Made by a program: the position numbers and the translations under genes
Assembly: GCA_964643725.1 (NCBI GenBank)
Contig: CAZXTL010000006.1
Location: forward strand, 1-64,000
Origin: DYQY01 sp964643725
Lineage (GTDB): Bacteria > Margulisbacteria > Riflemargulisbacteria > GWF2-35-9 > DYQY01
Reading direction: 5' to 3'
Length of the DNA stretch: 64,000 nt
In this document: in pieces, positions 26,038 through 33,700 of the stretch
Layout: each line of letters begins with the position of its first letter
How positions within the stretch are numbered: the first letter of the stretch is position 1
Notes under the pieces: model-generated
Told to the model about the DNA's origin: nothing
The model's database searches: none
What the model saw: the letters and a program-made list of their open reading frames with translations, nothing else

Positions 26038-27117
26038 CTAAAGAACCTTTTTCAGACACTCTATAAAAAATTTATTTTCTTCTGGTAATCCAATACTAAC
26101 TCTAATGGCTAAAGGAAAGCCAAATCCAGTCATTGGTCTTATAATGACTCCTAGTTTCATCAAAGCCTGAAAAACGCTTTGTGCGTCTTTCTGAAGGTCT
26201 ATGAAGATGAAATTAGCCTTGGTCGGAAGATATTTGAGTCCTAACTTATCAAGTTCTTTATAGAGATACTGTTTTTGCTTGTCGTTTGCGTGCCTAACTT
26301 CCTCTACCCATTGCGCTTCATCTAAAACTGCCAAAGCACATTCCTGTGCTAAAGAATTAATGTTAAAAGGTTGCCTTGCACGATTCAAGACATCGATAAT
26401 CTCTTTAGATGCTATACCATAACCTATACGACATCCTGCTAAGGCATACACCTTTGAAAAGGTTCTTAGAATAATAATATTCTTATACTTATTTAATAGA
26501 GGTATTGTCTCAGGATAATCATCACCATAAGCATATTCATAGTAAGCTTCATCAAGCACTATAAGCGTATCAGAAGGGACTTTGTCTAAGAATATTTCTA
26601 GCTCTTTAGCAGTAAAATAAGTACCTGTAGGGTTATTTGGGTTACATAAGAAAATCACATTAGTATCATCACCTAATGACTTTGCAAAACCAGGCAAGTC
26701 ATAAGTGTAATCTTTTAAAGGAACCACTACTCTATTAGCGTTTAATAACCTTGCAACAAAATCATATTCAGAAAAAGTACCATTAGCTATTAAGGCAGAG
26801 TTGCCTTGGCCAAGATAAGCTAAAGCAATTATCTGAAGTATCTCATCAGATCCATTACCAAATATTAGTTGTTCATTATCAACTCCAAATTTCTCTGCTA
26901 ACTTAGTTCGCAATTTAAAACATGAACCATCAGGATATAAAAACAAATCTTTTAGCTTACTTTGAACCTTTTCAATAACTCTTGTTGGAACACCAAGATT
27001 ATTTTCATTACTAGCTAATTTAACAACTTTACTTATTCCAAGTTCCCGCTGCACCTCTTCAATAGGCTTACCAGGGACATAAGGCTTAACGTCTAGAATA
27101 TTTTTATTTGCTTTCAT
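26038..27117 (-). CDS. hisC: Histidinol-phosphate aminotransferase
   Basis: PLP enzyme (359 residues) converting imidazole-acetol phosphate to histidinol phosphate. Motifs: KLASNENNLGVP near residue 36, FGNGSDEILQIIA near 83, NPNNPTGTYF near 160, DEAYYEYAYG, and the Schiff-base lysine in LRTFSKVYALAGCRIGYG near 219. It stands alone, not in a his operon, downstream of tRNA-Thr on the same strand. Confidence 0.93.
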   Translation of the reverse strand: MKANKNILDVKPYVPGKPIEEVQRELGISKVVKLASNENNLGVPTRVIEKVQSKLKDLFLYPDGSCFKLRTKLAEKFGVDNEQLIFGNGSDEILQIIALAYLGQGNSALIANGTFSEYDFVARLLNANRVVVPLKDYTYDLPGFAKSLGDDTNVIFLCNPNNPTGTYFTAKELEIFLDKVPSDTLIVLDEAYYEYAYGDDYPETIPLLNKYKNIIILRTFSKVYALAGCRIGYGIASKEIIDVLNRARQPFNINSLAQECALAVLDEAQWVEEVRHANDKQKQYLYKELDKLGLKYLPTKANFIFIDLQKDAQSVFQALMKLGVIIRPMTGFGFPLAIRVSIGLPEENKFFIECLKKVL

Positions 27118-27166
27118 AGTAAATTATTTTATCATGTTTTACTTTTTATTCCACTTCACAACTTAT

Positions 27167-27298
27167 AACCCCCTCAGCCCGTCTTCGCTATAGCTACGAC
27201 GGACAGCTCCCCTCTATGGGGGAGCAAAAAGAAGAACGAATATTCTCCCCCATAGTGGGGAGCTGTCCTGCGCCAGAAGGTGTAGGACAGAGGGGGTT
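27167..27298. repeat. REP-like palindromic element with 24-bp hairpin
   Basis: Outer arms AACCCCCTC/GAGGGGGTT enclose a long hairpin: 27201-27224 pairs with 27245-27268 over 24 bases with one mismatch, around a 20-base loop. A second small palindrome, CGTC...GACG, lies at the left. It is related to the element at 20633-20718 by its CCCCCTC(A/T)GCCC opening. It contains no ORF. Confidence 0.8.
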
Positions 27299-27310
27299 TT
27301 TGGAATAACC

Positions 27311-27342
27311 ATTGAACCAGTGAACCATTGAACCAATGAACA
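27311..27342. repeat. Four 8-bp tandem repeats of ATTGAACC-like units
   Basis: ATTGAACC, AGTGAACC, ATTGAACC, AATGAACA in 8-base register, directly after the palindromic element. Confidence 0.7.
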
Positions 27343-27398
27343 AATAAATGTTTATTTTTTTAAATTATGGGCAAAACCTACTTAGTAAGGGGTGAACA

Positions 27399-28232
27399 AT
27401 GCAAAGCAATATATCAGTAAATAACATGCCAAACAATATTAGGACTTACTCTTCTTCTACTGAACAACAAATAAACAAAGATATGAAAGAGTACTTTGAG
27501 TCAGAAAAACAACCTGTTAATCCTGAGGCATTATCACAAAACATCAAAGGACTACTATCAAAACAACTAACAGTAAAAGATTTTGTCAAAAATATGATGA
27601 ACTCAAATAATTCAAAAAACATTGAACAAATATCAAATATGCTTAAAGGATATAACGTTGAAACATTAGTTGAAAATATTCAAGATATGCCTAAACAAAT
27701 GGACAAACTATTAAACCAACCACAAACAAAATTACAACAAGACAACACAATGATGAACAATGCTCCTAAAATTGAAATGACTTCGCCAGAAGTACAAATA
27801 ATGGCTTCTAATCTACTTGGTATGCTCAAAGAAGGAAAAATGAAAGAAGCACTTCAGACCTTTAACAAAAAAGGAGACGTTTTGGAAAAAATGTTAGACT
27901 CTTTTCTATCACAATCATCTCAATCAGCCAGAGATTCAGCAAACTTGCTTAACTTTATTCAAAATGTAATATCTCAGGGACTTGTCATATCACCTGAGCT
28001 TCAAAAGATGTTACAAGAAAAGTATAAAAAATTAGAAAAACATTTATCGTTCTCAGAAGAATTAGCAATAGAAAAAGAAGAGGATGTTAATAAACTAAGC
28101 CAAGAAGCTCAAGATTTTGTTAAACAAATAATGGACCTTAGACAACAACTAGAATTTATGGATAGCGAAACTGCTCAGGAAGTTTTATCTGCTTACGAAG
28201 ATTTACTTGAACTAATAGGTGTTGAATCATGA
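27399..28232 (+). CDS. Gln/Asn/Met-rich helical protein of unknown function
   Basis: 277 residues, without signal peptide or membrane helix. The N-terminal third is polar and Asn/Gln-rich; the rest is strongly helical with likely coiled coil near residues 205-265 (KYKKLEKHLSFSEELAIEKEED; DLRQQLEFMDSE). No known domain. AAGGGGTG precedes the ATG, as for the unknown genes at 23676-24964. The stop overlaps the next gene by 4 bases, so they form a pair. Structural or export-related roles are guesses. Confidence 0.65.
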   Translation: MQSNISVNNMPNNIRTYSSSTEQQINKDMKEYFESEKQPVNPEALSQNIKGLLSKQLTVKDFVKNMMNSNNSKNIEQISNMLKGYNVETLVENIQDMPKQMDKLLNQPQTKLQQDNTMMNNAPKIEMTSPEVQIMASNLLGMLKEGKMKEALQTFNKKGDVLEKMLDSFLSQSSQSARDSANLLNFIQNVISQGLVISPELQKMLQEKYKKLEKHLSFSEELAIEKEEDVNKLSQEAQDFVKQIMDLRQQLEFMDSETAQEVLSAYEDLLELIGVES

Positions 28233-28432
28233 TGGATGATAAGACCAGACACGTTGCTCTCTCATACAAAATCAATGAAATGATGCGTCATTATGATGAG
28301 CTACCACCTGAAACCAGAGAAGAAATACTAAGATTCTTCAAAACCCCTGAAAGATTAATATCTTTAAGGTTAAACCCATTTAGCTTTGCACGACAAAAAA
28401 AAGCAAATAATTCGCTATATATAATGGTTTAA
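28229..28432 (+). CDS. Small protein of unknown function paired with the helical protein
   Basis: 67 residues, MMDDKTRHVALSYKINEMM..., with a PPETREEILRFFKTPERL segment that looks like a short helix pair. It overlaps the preceding gene (ATGA), which supports its being translated. No homology recognised. Confidence 0.6.
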   Translation: MMDDKTRHVALSYKINEMMRHYDELPPETREEILRFFKTPERLISLRLNPFSFARQKKANNSLYIMV

Positions 28433-28444
28433 CAATCTCTCTTC

Positions 28445-28473
28445 TTGTTATAGTCCACAAATAATAATAAAAT
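28445..28473 (+). promoter_or_regulatory. argB leaderless promoter
   Basis: TTGTTA (28445-28450), 17-base spacer, TAAAAT (28468-28473), then 6 bases to the ATG at 28480. No ribosome-binding site is present. Confidence 0.65.
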
Positions 28474-28479
28474 GAATAT

Positions 28480-29334
28480 ATGATAGATAAATATATTGAA
28501 AAAGCAAAAGTATTATTAGAGGCATTGCCCTACATTCAAAAATTCTCTGGCAAAACGATTGTCATCAAATACGGTGGCGCTGCAATGGAGAATGAAGATT
28601 TACAACGTTCTGTTGCTATGGACATAGTTCTCTTAAAATTCGTTGGGATTAACCCTGTTTTAGTTCATGGTGGTGGTAATGAAATAACTGCCTGGTTGGA
28701 TAAACTTAATATTGAAACTGAGTTCATCGACGGACTACGAAAAACCTCCAAAGAAGCCATGGAAGTAACAGAAATGGTTCTAACTGGTAAAGTTAATAAA
28801 GCTATTGTCGGACTTATCAATAGCGAAGGTGGCAAGGCTATCGGACTAAGTGGCAAAGACGGAAACTTGATTCAAGGTGAAAAAATTGATGAAAAAAAGC
28901 TTGGACATGCAGGTAAAGTTACCAAAATAGACCCAAGTATAATATTAGACCTTATTGAAAAAGGATATATTCCAGTTATCTCAACGGTTGGCGTTGATAA
29001 AAACAACGAAACACTAAACATTAATGCAGATTATGTTGCTTCAGATATTGCCATAGCAATCAAAGCAGAAAAACTTATCTATTTATCCAATGTTGAGGGC
29101 ATACTTAACGAAAAGAAAGAAATTATTAAGCAAATAGTAGCTGATGACGCAGAAAAACTGATAAAAAATGGCGTTATCTCTGGTGGAATGATACCGAAAA
29201 TAAACTCTTGCTTAGAATCTATCCAAGGCGGAGTTCATAACGTACACATCATAAGCGGCGAAATCCCCCACTCTATCCTTTTAGAGCTCTTCACAGACTA
29301 TGGGATAGGTACAATGATTAAGAAAAAGGAATAA
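28480..29334 (+). CDS. argB: Acetylglutamate kinase
   Basis: Phosphorylates N-acetylglutamate in arginine synthesis. 284 residues. Motifs: TIVIKYGGAAMENE near residue 26, PVLVHGGGNEI near 60, GLSGKDGNLI near 123, LNINADYVASDIA near 187 and VISGGMIPKINSC near 232. Followed by argF after 3 bases; argG/argH are not in the window. The short leaderless promoter is directly upstream. Confidence 0.96.
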   Translation: MIDKYIEKAKVLLEALPYIQKFSGKTIVIKYGGAAMENEDLQRSVAMDIVLLKFVGINPVLVHGGGNEITAWLDKLNIETEFIDGLRKTSKEAMEVTEMVLTGKVNKAIVGLINSEGGKAIGLSGKDGNLIQGEKIDEKKLGHAGKVTKIDPSIILDLIEKGYIPVISTVGVDKNNETLNINADYVASDIAIAIKAEKLIYLSNVEGILNEKKEIIKQIVADDAEKLIKNGVISGGMIPKINSCLESIQGGVHNVHIISGEIPHSILLELFTDYGIGTMIKKKE

Positions 29335-29337
29335 TCA

Positions 29338-30252
29338 ATGAAACTCACTAACTTCATCAACATAGCCGATCTTTCTAAGGAAGATATCGATAAAATTATT
29401 GATATGGCTACAACTCTTAAAGAAGAGCACAAAAAAGGAATTACTAGAGATACCCTAAAGGGTAAATCTTTCGCTTTGATATTTGCTAAACCATCTACCA
29501 GAACCTTTGTTTCATTTCACGTAGCCATTACACAACTTGGAGGCCATCCTATAAGCATTCATCAATCCTCTATGGGTGGAAGAGAAAGCTTGCACGACGT
29601 AGCAAAAACTCTTTCTCGATACGTAGATGGAATAATTATTAGAACTTTTGCCCATGATGATGTTGTAGAGCTAGCAAAACATTCATCTGTGCCTATCATA
29701 AATGCTCTTACAGATAAATATCATCCATGCCAAGTTATGGCTGACTATATGACAATGAAAGAAAAAATCAAAAAAGATAAAATTAAAATAGCCTATCTAG
29801 GAGATGGCTTTAATATTGCCAACTCACTACTTCTTATCTCAGCTAAAACTGGCATGGACATCACAATTGCTTCACCAAAAGGATTTGAACCTGACAATGA
29901 TGTAGTAAAAGCAGCCAAACATGACGCTATAAAAAGTACATGTAAAATAACTATTACTAATGACCCAAATAAAGCTGTTGCCGGCGCAGATGTTGTTTAT
30001 ACTGACACCTGGACATCAATGGGAATGGAAGAAGAAGCCAAAAAAAGAATTAAAATTTTTGCAAACTTCCAAGTTAATGGAAAACTATTCGCGTTAGCAG
30101 ACAAAGATGCTATCTTCATGCACTGTCTACCAGCTCATCGAGGACAAGAAATAACAGATGAAGTTATAGATTGTGATAGATCTGTTGTCTTTGACGAAGC
30201 AGAAAATAGACTCTGGACTCAAAAAGCCATACTAGAATTAATGTACCAATAA
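29338..30252 (+). CDS. argF: Ornithine carbamoyltransferase
   Basis: Makes citrulline from ornithine and carbamoyl phosphate. 304 residues. KPSTRTFVSFHVA near residue 52 binds carbamoyl phosphate (the usual STRTR is STRTF here), HPCQVMADYMT near 130 and MHCLPAHRGQEI near 261 form the ornithine site, and DTWTSMG matches the family. The R-to-F change at the fifth position of STRTR is also found in other members and need not be harmful. Second gene of argBF. Confidence 0.95.
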   Translation: MKLTNFINIADLSKEDIDKIIDMATTLKEEHKKGITRDTLKGKSFALIFAKPSTRTFVSFHVAITQLGGHPISIHQSSMGGRESLHDVAKTLSRYVDGIIIRTFAHDDVVELAKHSSVPIINALTDKYHPCQVMADYMTMKEKIKKDKIKIAYLGDGFNIANSLLLISAKTGMDITIASPKGFEPDNDVVKAAKHDAIKSTCKITITNDPNKAVAGADVVYTDTWTSMGMEEEAKKRIKIFANFQVNGKLFALADKDAIFMHCLPAHRGQEITDEVIDCDRSVVFDEAENRLWTQKAILELMYQ

Positions 30253-30261
30253 GGAGTAACC

Positions 30262-31221
30262 ATGTTTAATACTATCATTCTTGCTGCTGGTAAAGGGACC
30301 AGACTGAAAACAGAAAGCAGTAAAGTTGCTGTTGAGCTTATAAATAAACCTATCATACTGCACCTATTGGATAACATTGCAAAATGTATCATCCAAAAAG
30401 ATACCTATCTAATAATTGGTCACAAAGGTGAAGAAGTACAAGCAATAGTCAAAAGCAAGTACCCTAACTCACAATTTGTTTGGCAAAGAGAACAACTTGG
30501 AACAGGACACGCTGTTGCTCAAGTTGAGTCAGCAATCAATATGAAAAACCCTTCAACGCTAATTCTTGCTGGAGATGTACCTCTTGTTAGCGGAGAAATG
30601 ATTAAGAACTTCTTTGAATATCATGATGATCAGAAGTCAGACATAACAGTTCTAACTACAAAAATAGATAACCCAAGTGGTTATGGAAGAATTATTAGAG
30701 ATAACAGCTTTAACAGACTTTTAAAAATAGTTGAAGAAAAAGACGCTGATGAATCAGAAAGAAAAATAAATGAAATAAATTCAGGAATATATTTAGTTAA
30801 AACAAGTATACTCTTTGAACTGCTAAAGGAAATAAAACCTAATAATACACAAAAAGAGTTCTATCTTACTGATATTATTAAAATAGGAAATGAAAAACGT
30901 TTAAGTATTCATCCTTACTTATTTGGAGAATATGAACTACTAAGAGGCATAAACTCTAGACATGACCTAGCAAGTATTGCTCAATATATCTATAAATCAT
31001 CCATAGAAAAACACCTATCCAATGGTGTTACACTGCTCAGTCCAGAGACAACTTACATTGAACCAGAAGTTACAATCGAAAAAGACGTAGTGATTGAACC
31101 GTTCGTACACTTAAAAGGAAATTGTCTGATAAAACAAGGGTCTAGGGTTTGCAGTCATGTCTATTTACAGGATTATGTCTCAAAACCAGAAGAAATCATT
31201 AAACCCTACTTTAAAAATTAG
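30262..31221 (+). CDS. GlmU-like UDP-N-acetylglucosamine pyrophosphorylase lacking the acetyltransferase domain
   Basis: 319 residues. The nucleotidyltransferase domain is complete (ILAAGKGTRLKTE near residue 6, QLGTGHAVAQ near 79, LAGDVPLV near 102, EINSGIYLV near 173). After the linker only a few left-handed-helix hexapeptide rungs remain (SPETTYIEPEVTIEKDVVIEPFVHLKG), and the protein ends where GlmU's acetyltransferase active site would begin (full GlmU is about 450 residues). It should make UDP-GlcNAc, while acetylation must be done elsewhere. Spaced 9 bases from argF with AAGGAG. Confidence 0.85.
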   Translation: MFNTIILAAGKGTRLKTESSKVAVELINKPIILHLLDNIAKCIIQKDTYLIIGHKGEEVQAIVKSKYPNSQFVWQREQLGTGHAVAQVESAINMKNPSTLILAGDVPLVSGEMIKNFFEYHDDQKSDITVLTTKIDNPSGYGRIIRDNSFNRLLKIVEEKDADESERKINEINSGIYLVKTSILFELLKEIKPNNTQKEFYLTDIIKIGNEKRLSIHPYLFGEYELLRGINSRHDLASIAQYIYKSSIEKHLSNGVTLLSPETTYIEPEVTIEKDVVIEPFVHLKGNCLIKQGSRVCSHVYLQDYVSKPEEIIKPYFKN

Positions 31222-31242
31222 TCATTTGATTGTAAAATGACT
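31220..31242 (+). terminator. Weak terminator-like hairpin after the GlmU-like gene
   Basis: An 8-bp perfect stem AGTCATTT/AAATGACT with a 7-base loop, starting at the stop codon. The following T-stretch is interrupted, so efficiency is uncertain. Confidence 0.4.
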
Positions 31243-31303
31243 TTCGGCTTTCCTTTGGTAAGGCTGTATTTGTTTAAATAGCTTTTAGCTAGAATCTACT
31301 AAT

Positions 31304-31391
31304 GGAGAGTTGGCCGAGCGGCTGATGGCGGTAGTCTTGAAAACTATTGTACAGCAATGTACCGGGGGTTCAAATCCCTCACTCTCCGCCA
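31304..31391 (+). tRNA. tRNA-Ser(UGA)
   Basis: 88 bases with the long variable arm typical of serine tRNAs. Acceptor GGAGAGT/ACTCTCC, anticodon loop CTTGAAA (anticodon TGA), T-arm GGGGGTTCAAATCCCT, encoded CCA. The 3' 55 bases are repeated after the gap. Confidence 0.95.
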
Positions 31392-31491
31392 NNNNNNNNN
31401 NNNNNNNNNNNNNNNNNNNNNNNNNNNNNNNNNNNNNNNNNNNNNNNNNNNNNNNNNNNNNNNNNNNNNNNNNNNNNNNNNNNNNNNNNNN
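31392..31491. other. Assembly gap of exactly 100 N
   Basis: One hundred undetermined bases, the conventional filler of scaffolding programs. Both sides carry the same 55 bases of tRNA-Ser, so the real gap may be zero. Confidence 0.95.
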
Positions 31492-31546
31492 TTGAAAACT
31501 ATTGTACAGCAATGTACCGGGGGTTCAAATCCCTCACTCTCCGCCA
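31492..31546 (+). tRNA. Second copy of the tRNA-Ser 3' part (probable contig-overlap duplicate)
   Basis: Identical over 55 bases to 31337-31391, from the anticodon loop to CCA. The 5' half would lie in the gap. Either a tandem tRNA-Ser(UGA) exists, or the two contigs simply overlap by a 55-base k-mer; the second is more likely. Confidence 0.6.
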
Positions 31547-31575
31547 CAAAATAGATTCTTTAGTTCTTGGTTAAT

Positions 31576-31649
31576 TGGCCTATGGTGTAATGGTAACACA
31601 ACTGGTTTTGGTCCAGTCGTTTGAGGTTCGAGTCCTTATAGGCCAGCCA
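31576..31649 (+). tRNA. tRNA-Gln(UUG)
   Basis: 74 bases. Acceptor TGGCCTA/TAGGCCA, D-arm GGTGTAATGGTAACAC, anticodon loop TTTTGGT with anticodon TTG, T-arm GAGGTTCGAGTCCTT, encoded CCA. Its last 18 bases are duplicated at 31902-31919. Confidence 0.95.
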
Positions 31650-31715
31650 TTTTACTTTGTAAAATGGCTGTATCACACTTTCTTAATAAAATAATCTCAC
31701 TATTTAATTATATTT
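31632..31715. repeat. Direct repeat copy A (tRNA-Gln 3' end plus flank)
   Basis: The 23 bases at 31632-31654 are identical to 31902-31924, and the 33 bases at 31683-31715 match 31925-31957 with one difference. Copy A has an extra 28-base insert between the two blocks, which holds the right arm of the hairpin. Confidence 0.85.
31644..31670 (+). terminator. Perfect 11-bp hairpin at the tRNA-Gln 3' end
   Basis: CAGCCATTTTA/TAAAATGGCTG with loop CTTTG. The left arm uses the tRNA's CCA end. There is no strong T-run, so a transcript-end or processing role is uncertain. Confidence 0.45.
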
Positions 31716-31901
31716 TCTAAGTATATGTTCATATAAGGACTCTTGATTTCTTATTGAAAATAAGCGCAGCGAAATTTGAATTAAGAAATCATTCTCAAAG
31801 CTTTTAGCTTTGAGAGAACCTCATTGAGGTTCAGAAACAACCCCGCTTAGCGGCTGGTCGAGGTTAGCGGTTGTCCCTAGCCCTGTACTCAGGGCGACGG
31901 T
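31716..31901. other. Hairpin-rich non-coding segment between the tRNA-Gln repeats
   Basis: No ORF. Perfect hairpins in order: TGATTTCTTA/TAAGAAATCA (31744-31791), TCTCAAAGC/GCTTTGAGA (31793-31815), GAACCTCA/TGAGGTTC (31816-31832), CCGC/GCGG (near 31845), CCCTG/CAGGG (31881-31894). It is also less AT-rich near 31840-31900 than its surroundings. A structured RNA or a small tRNA-targeting element are both possible. Confidence 0.6.
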
Positions 31902-31957
31902 GTCCTTATAGGCCAGCCATTTTATTAATAAAACAATCTCACTATTTAATTATATTT
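31902..31957. repeat. Direct repeat copy B (tRNA-Gln 3' end plus flank)
   Basis: Carries the last 18 bases of tRNA-Gln including CCA, then TTTTA and the 33-base AT-rich flank. It resembles an attachment site left by insertion into, or duplication of, the tRNA end. Confidence 0.8.
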
Positions 31958-31974
31958 ACTCATGAAACACTACA

Positions 31975-32673
31975 TCAAACAATAAGAACTACTCCAGATA
32001 TAATAATTAATACTCCGCATATACGACGAAAGTAAATAATTGCCTTAGAATTTTCTTCCCAATTAAGTATAGTCTGCACCCAATTAATAAATGTTCCAGC
32101 AAAAATAATCACAAATGTATGCCCAAAGGAATAAGCAATCATCATTGCTACTGCAAATACTAAGTTTTTGGTAGCTGTTTGAAATGCTAAAGCAAGTACA
32201 GGCATCATGAATCCAAACGTACATGGACCTAATGCTAAACCGAATAAAATCCCAAGTATAAATGCCCCTAATAAACTTTGCGACTTTACCTTAGCTTTAT
32301 AAATAGGGACTTCAGGAATTCTAATTAAATCTAACAGAGATAAACCCACAACAATAAAAATTATACCAACTATAATTAAACTTAAACTACCTGTATCACC
32401 CATCATTCTACCAAGCAAAGAAGTCAAAACACCTAAGGATATCAATGAAATCAGGATACCAAAAGAAAATAATGTTGATAAAGCTAAGGCTCTAAAATGG
32501 CTCACTTTACCTTTACCATTTATATAACCAATCGCCAATGGAATGCTAGAAAGATGACAAGGACTTAATACCACACTCAAAATTCCCCAACAAAAAGCAG
32601 CTAATAGAACAATCAATGGATTTTGATATAACATTGCCGTAAGCCAACCAAATATCGAAGTTAATAAATCCAT
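31975..32673 (-). CDS. ccdA: CcdA-type thiol-disulfide membrane transporter
   Basis: 232 residues with six hydrophobic helices. Moves reducing equivalents from cytoplasmic thioredoxin to the outer face of the membrane. The redox cysteines are seen in LSPCHLSSIPLA near residue 39 and LALGPCTFGFMMPVL near residue 151. Its start overlaps the stop of the thioredoxin gene by one base, so they are coupled. Last gene of the hgc-ars unit; it probably supplies electrons to the extracytoplasmic thioredoxin encoded upstream. Confidence 0.9.
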   Translation of the reverse strand: MDLLTSIFGWLTAMLYQNPLIVLLAAFCWGILSVVLSPCHLSSIPLAIGYINGKGKVSHFRALALSTLFSFGILISLISLGVLTSLLGRMMGDTGSLSLIIVGIIFIVVGLSLLDLIRIPEVPIYKAKVKSQSLLGAFILGILFGLALGPCTFGFMMPVLALAFQTATKNLVFAVAMMIAYSFGHTFVIIFAGTFINWVQTILNWEENSKAIIYFRRICGVLIIISGVVLIV

Positions 32674-33077
32674 TATTTTACGCCCTGTTGTTCAAGAACT
32701 TTAACTAATTCTTCGTAAGGGAAAAACCCTTCATGACGATAATATTCCTTTCCTGATGAATCCAAAAAAACCTGAGTTGGAATTACCCTAACTTTATACA
32801 TCTGCCCAAAAGGTCGACCAAGAATGCTCCATACATCATAAAAAACTACTTTTACTTGATTGCCATATTTTTCTTCTACTTTCTTCATAATTGGTTGCAT
32901 CATTTGGCAAGGGACACACTTATCTGACCCTAGCTCAATAAAAGTTACTTTTGTTCCTATTTGAGCTACTGACTTACTAATTGATACTATGTCATTTGTT
33001 GTTTTATTTGTGACTGCATACCCAGATATGCTAAATGTAATTATTATTAATAAACTCCATAAAATACTATTTTTCAT
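32673..33077 (-). CDS. Membrane-anchored or exported thioredoxin
   Basis: 134 residues. An N-terminal hydrophobic segment (ILWSLLIIITFSISGYAV) directs it out of the cytoplasm; the thioredoxin domain has the active-site motif DKCVPCQMMQP near residue 54, a conserved cis-proline in VRVIPTQVF and a C-terminal EGFFPYEELVKVL. CVPC instead of CGPC suggests an oxidoreductase tuned differently from housekeeping TrxA. It is paired with CcdA. Confidence 0.88.
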   Translation of the reverse strand: MKNSILWSLLIIITFSISGYAVTNKTTNDIVSISKSVAQIGTKVTFIELGSDKCVPCQMMQPIMKKVEEKYGNQVKVVFYDVWSILGRPFGQMYKVRVIPTQVFLDSSGKEYYRHEGFFPYEELVKVLEQQGVK

Positions 33078-33127
33078 TACCTTCTCCTACTATTAAGATA
33101 CTTAATTACATATTAACTTACGGTACC

Positions 33128-33679
33128 TTATGATGATATTTTACTAATAAAATTTTTTATTAATGGCGATAAAAATATAATTAAAGGAAATGCCACCATA
33201 ACTGCAATAATATAGTTATGTGCCCAAACATTAAAAAATTGAGCAGTAAAACCTACATTAATAGCAGTTATAACAAAAAGCATAATAGCTGGCAATAAAA
33301 TTGCCATTAAAAAAGCGTGTAGCAACTGACCTGTTTTTTGAGTAATTTTCATTTGTTTTCTCCTTTTACTTAAAATATTTTCAGATTCTTCATTTACACA
33401 GCCACATTTAGAATCATAATGGTTGTCTTTACAACATCCGTTATCACTTTCTGAGAGAATTTGAGTAAGTTCATTAATGTTAGGCACTCGACCCGACAAA
33501 ACAACCTTACCGTCTATAACCAAGGCAGGTGTCGACATAACACCATAGCTTATAATGGTTTTAAGATCTTCAACTTTACTTATATCTGCTACTATTCCAT
33601 TTTCTTCAACTGTTTTAGTAACTAGAGTTGTTAAGGTCTTACACTTTGGGCACCCTGTTCCTAAAATCTCTACCTTCAT
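33128..33679 (-). CDS. Fusion: small redox-active disulfide protein (MTH895 type) + DUF2798 membrane domain
   Basis: 183 residues. Residues 1-75 are a small thioredoxin-fold domain with the CPKC site (EILGTGCPKCKTLTTLV) and cis-proline STPALVIDGKV. Residues about 80-100 are Cys-rich (NGCCKDNHYDSKCGCV), a possible metal site. Residues 110-183 are a complete DUF2798-like two-helix membrane protein beginning MKITQKTGQ. An AAAAGGAGA ribosome-binding site lies inside the frame just before the ATG at 33352, so the 74-residue C-terminal part may also be made alone. Stand-alone forms of the first domain are common in ars operons. Confidence 0.8.
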   Translation of the reverse strand: MKVEILGTGCPKCKTLTTLVTKTVEENGIVADISKVEDLKTIISYGVMSTPALVIDGKVVLSGRVPNINELTQILSESDNGCCKDNHYDSKCGCVNEESENILSKRRKQMKITQKTGQLLHAFLMAILLPAIMLFVITAINVGFTAQFFNVWAHNYIIAVMVAFPLIIFLSPLIKNFISKISS

Positions 33680-33700
33680 TATTTACCTCCGCTATATTTA

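Noticed and set aside
31310..31574. ORFs running across the N gap and tRNA-Ser
   Set aside because: They are translations of tRNA sequence and undetermined bases.
31836..31901. Integron attC site in the hairpin-rich segment (ACAACC...GGTTGT pairing)
   Set aside because: The arms pair only with bulges, the R' and R'' core motifs are not both present, and there is no integrase or cassette structure.
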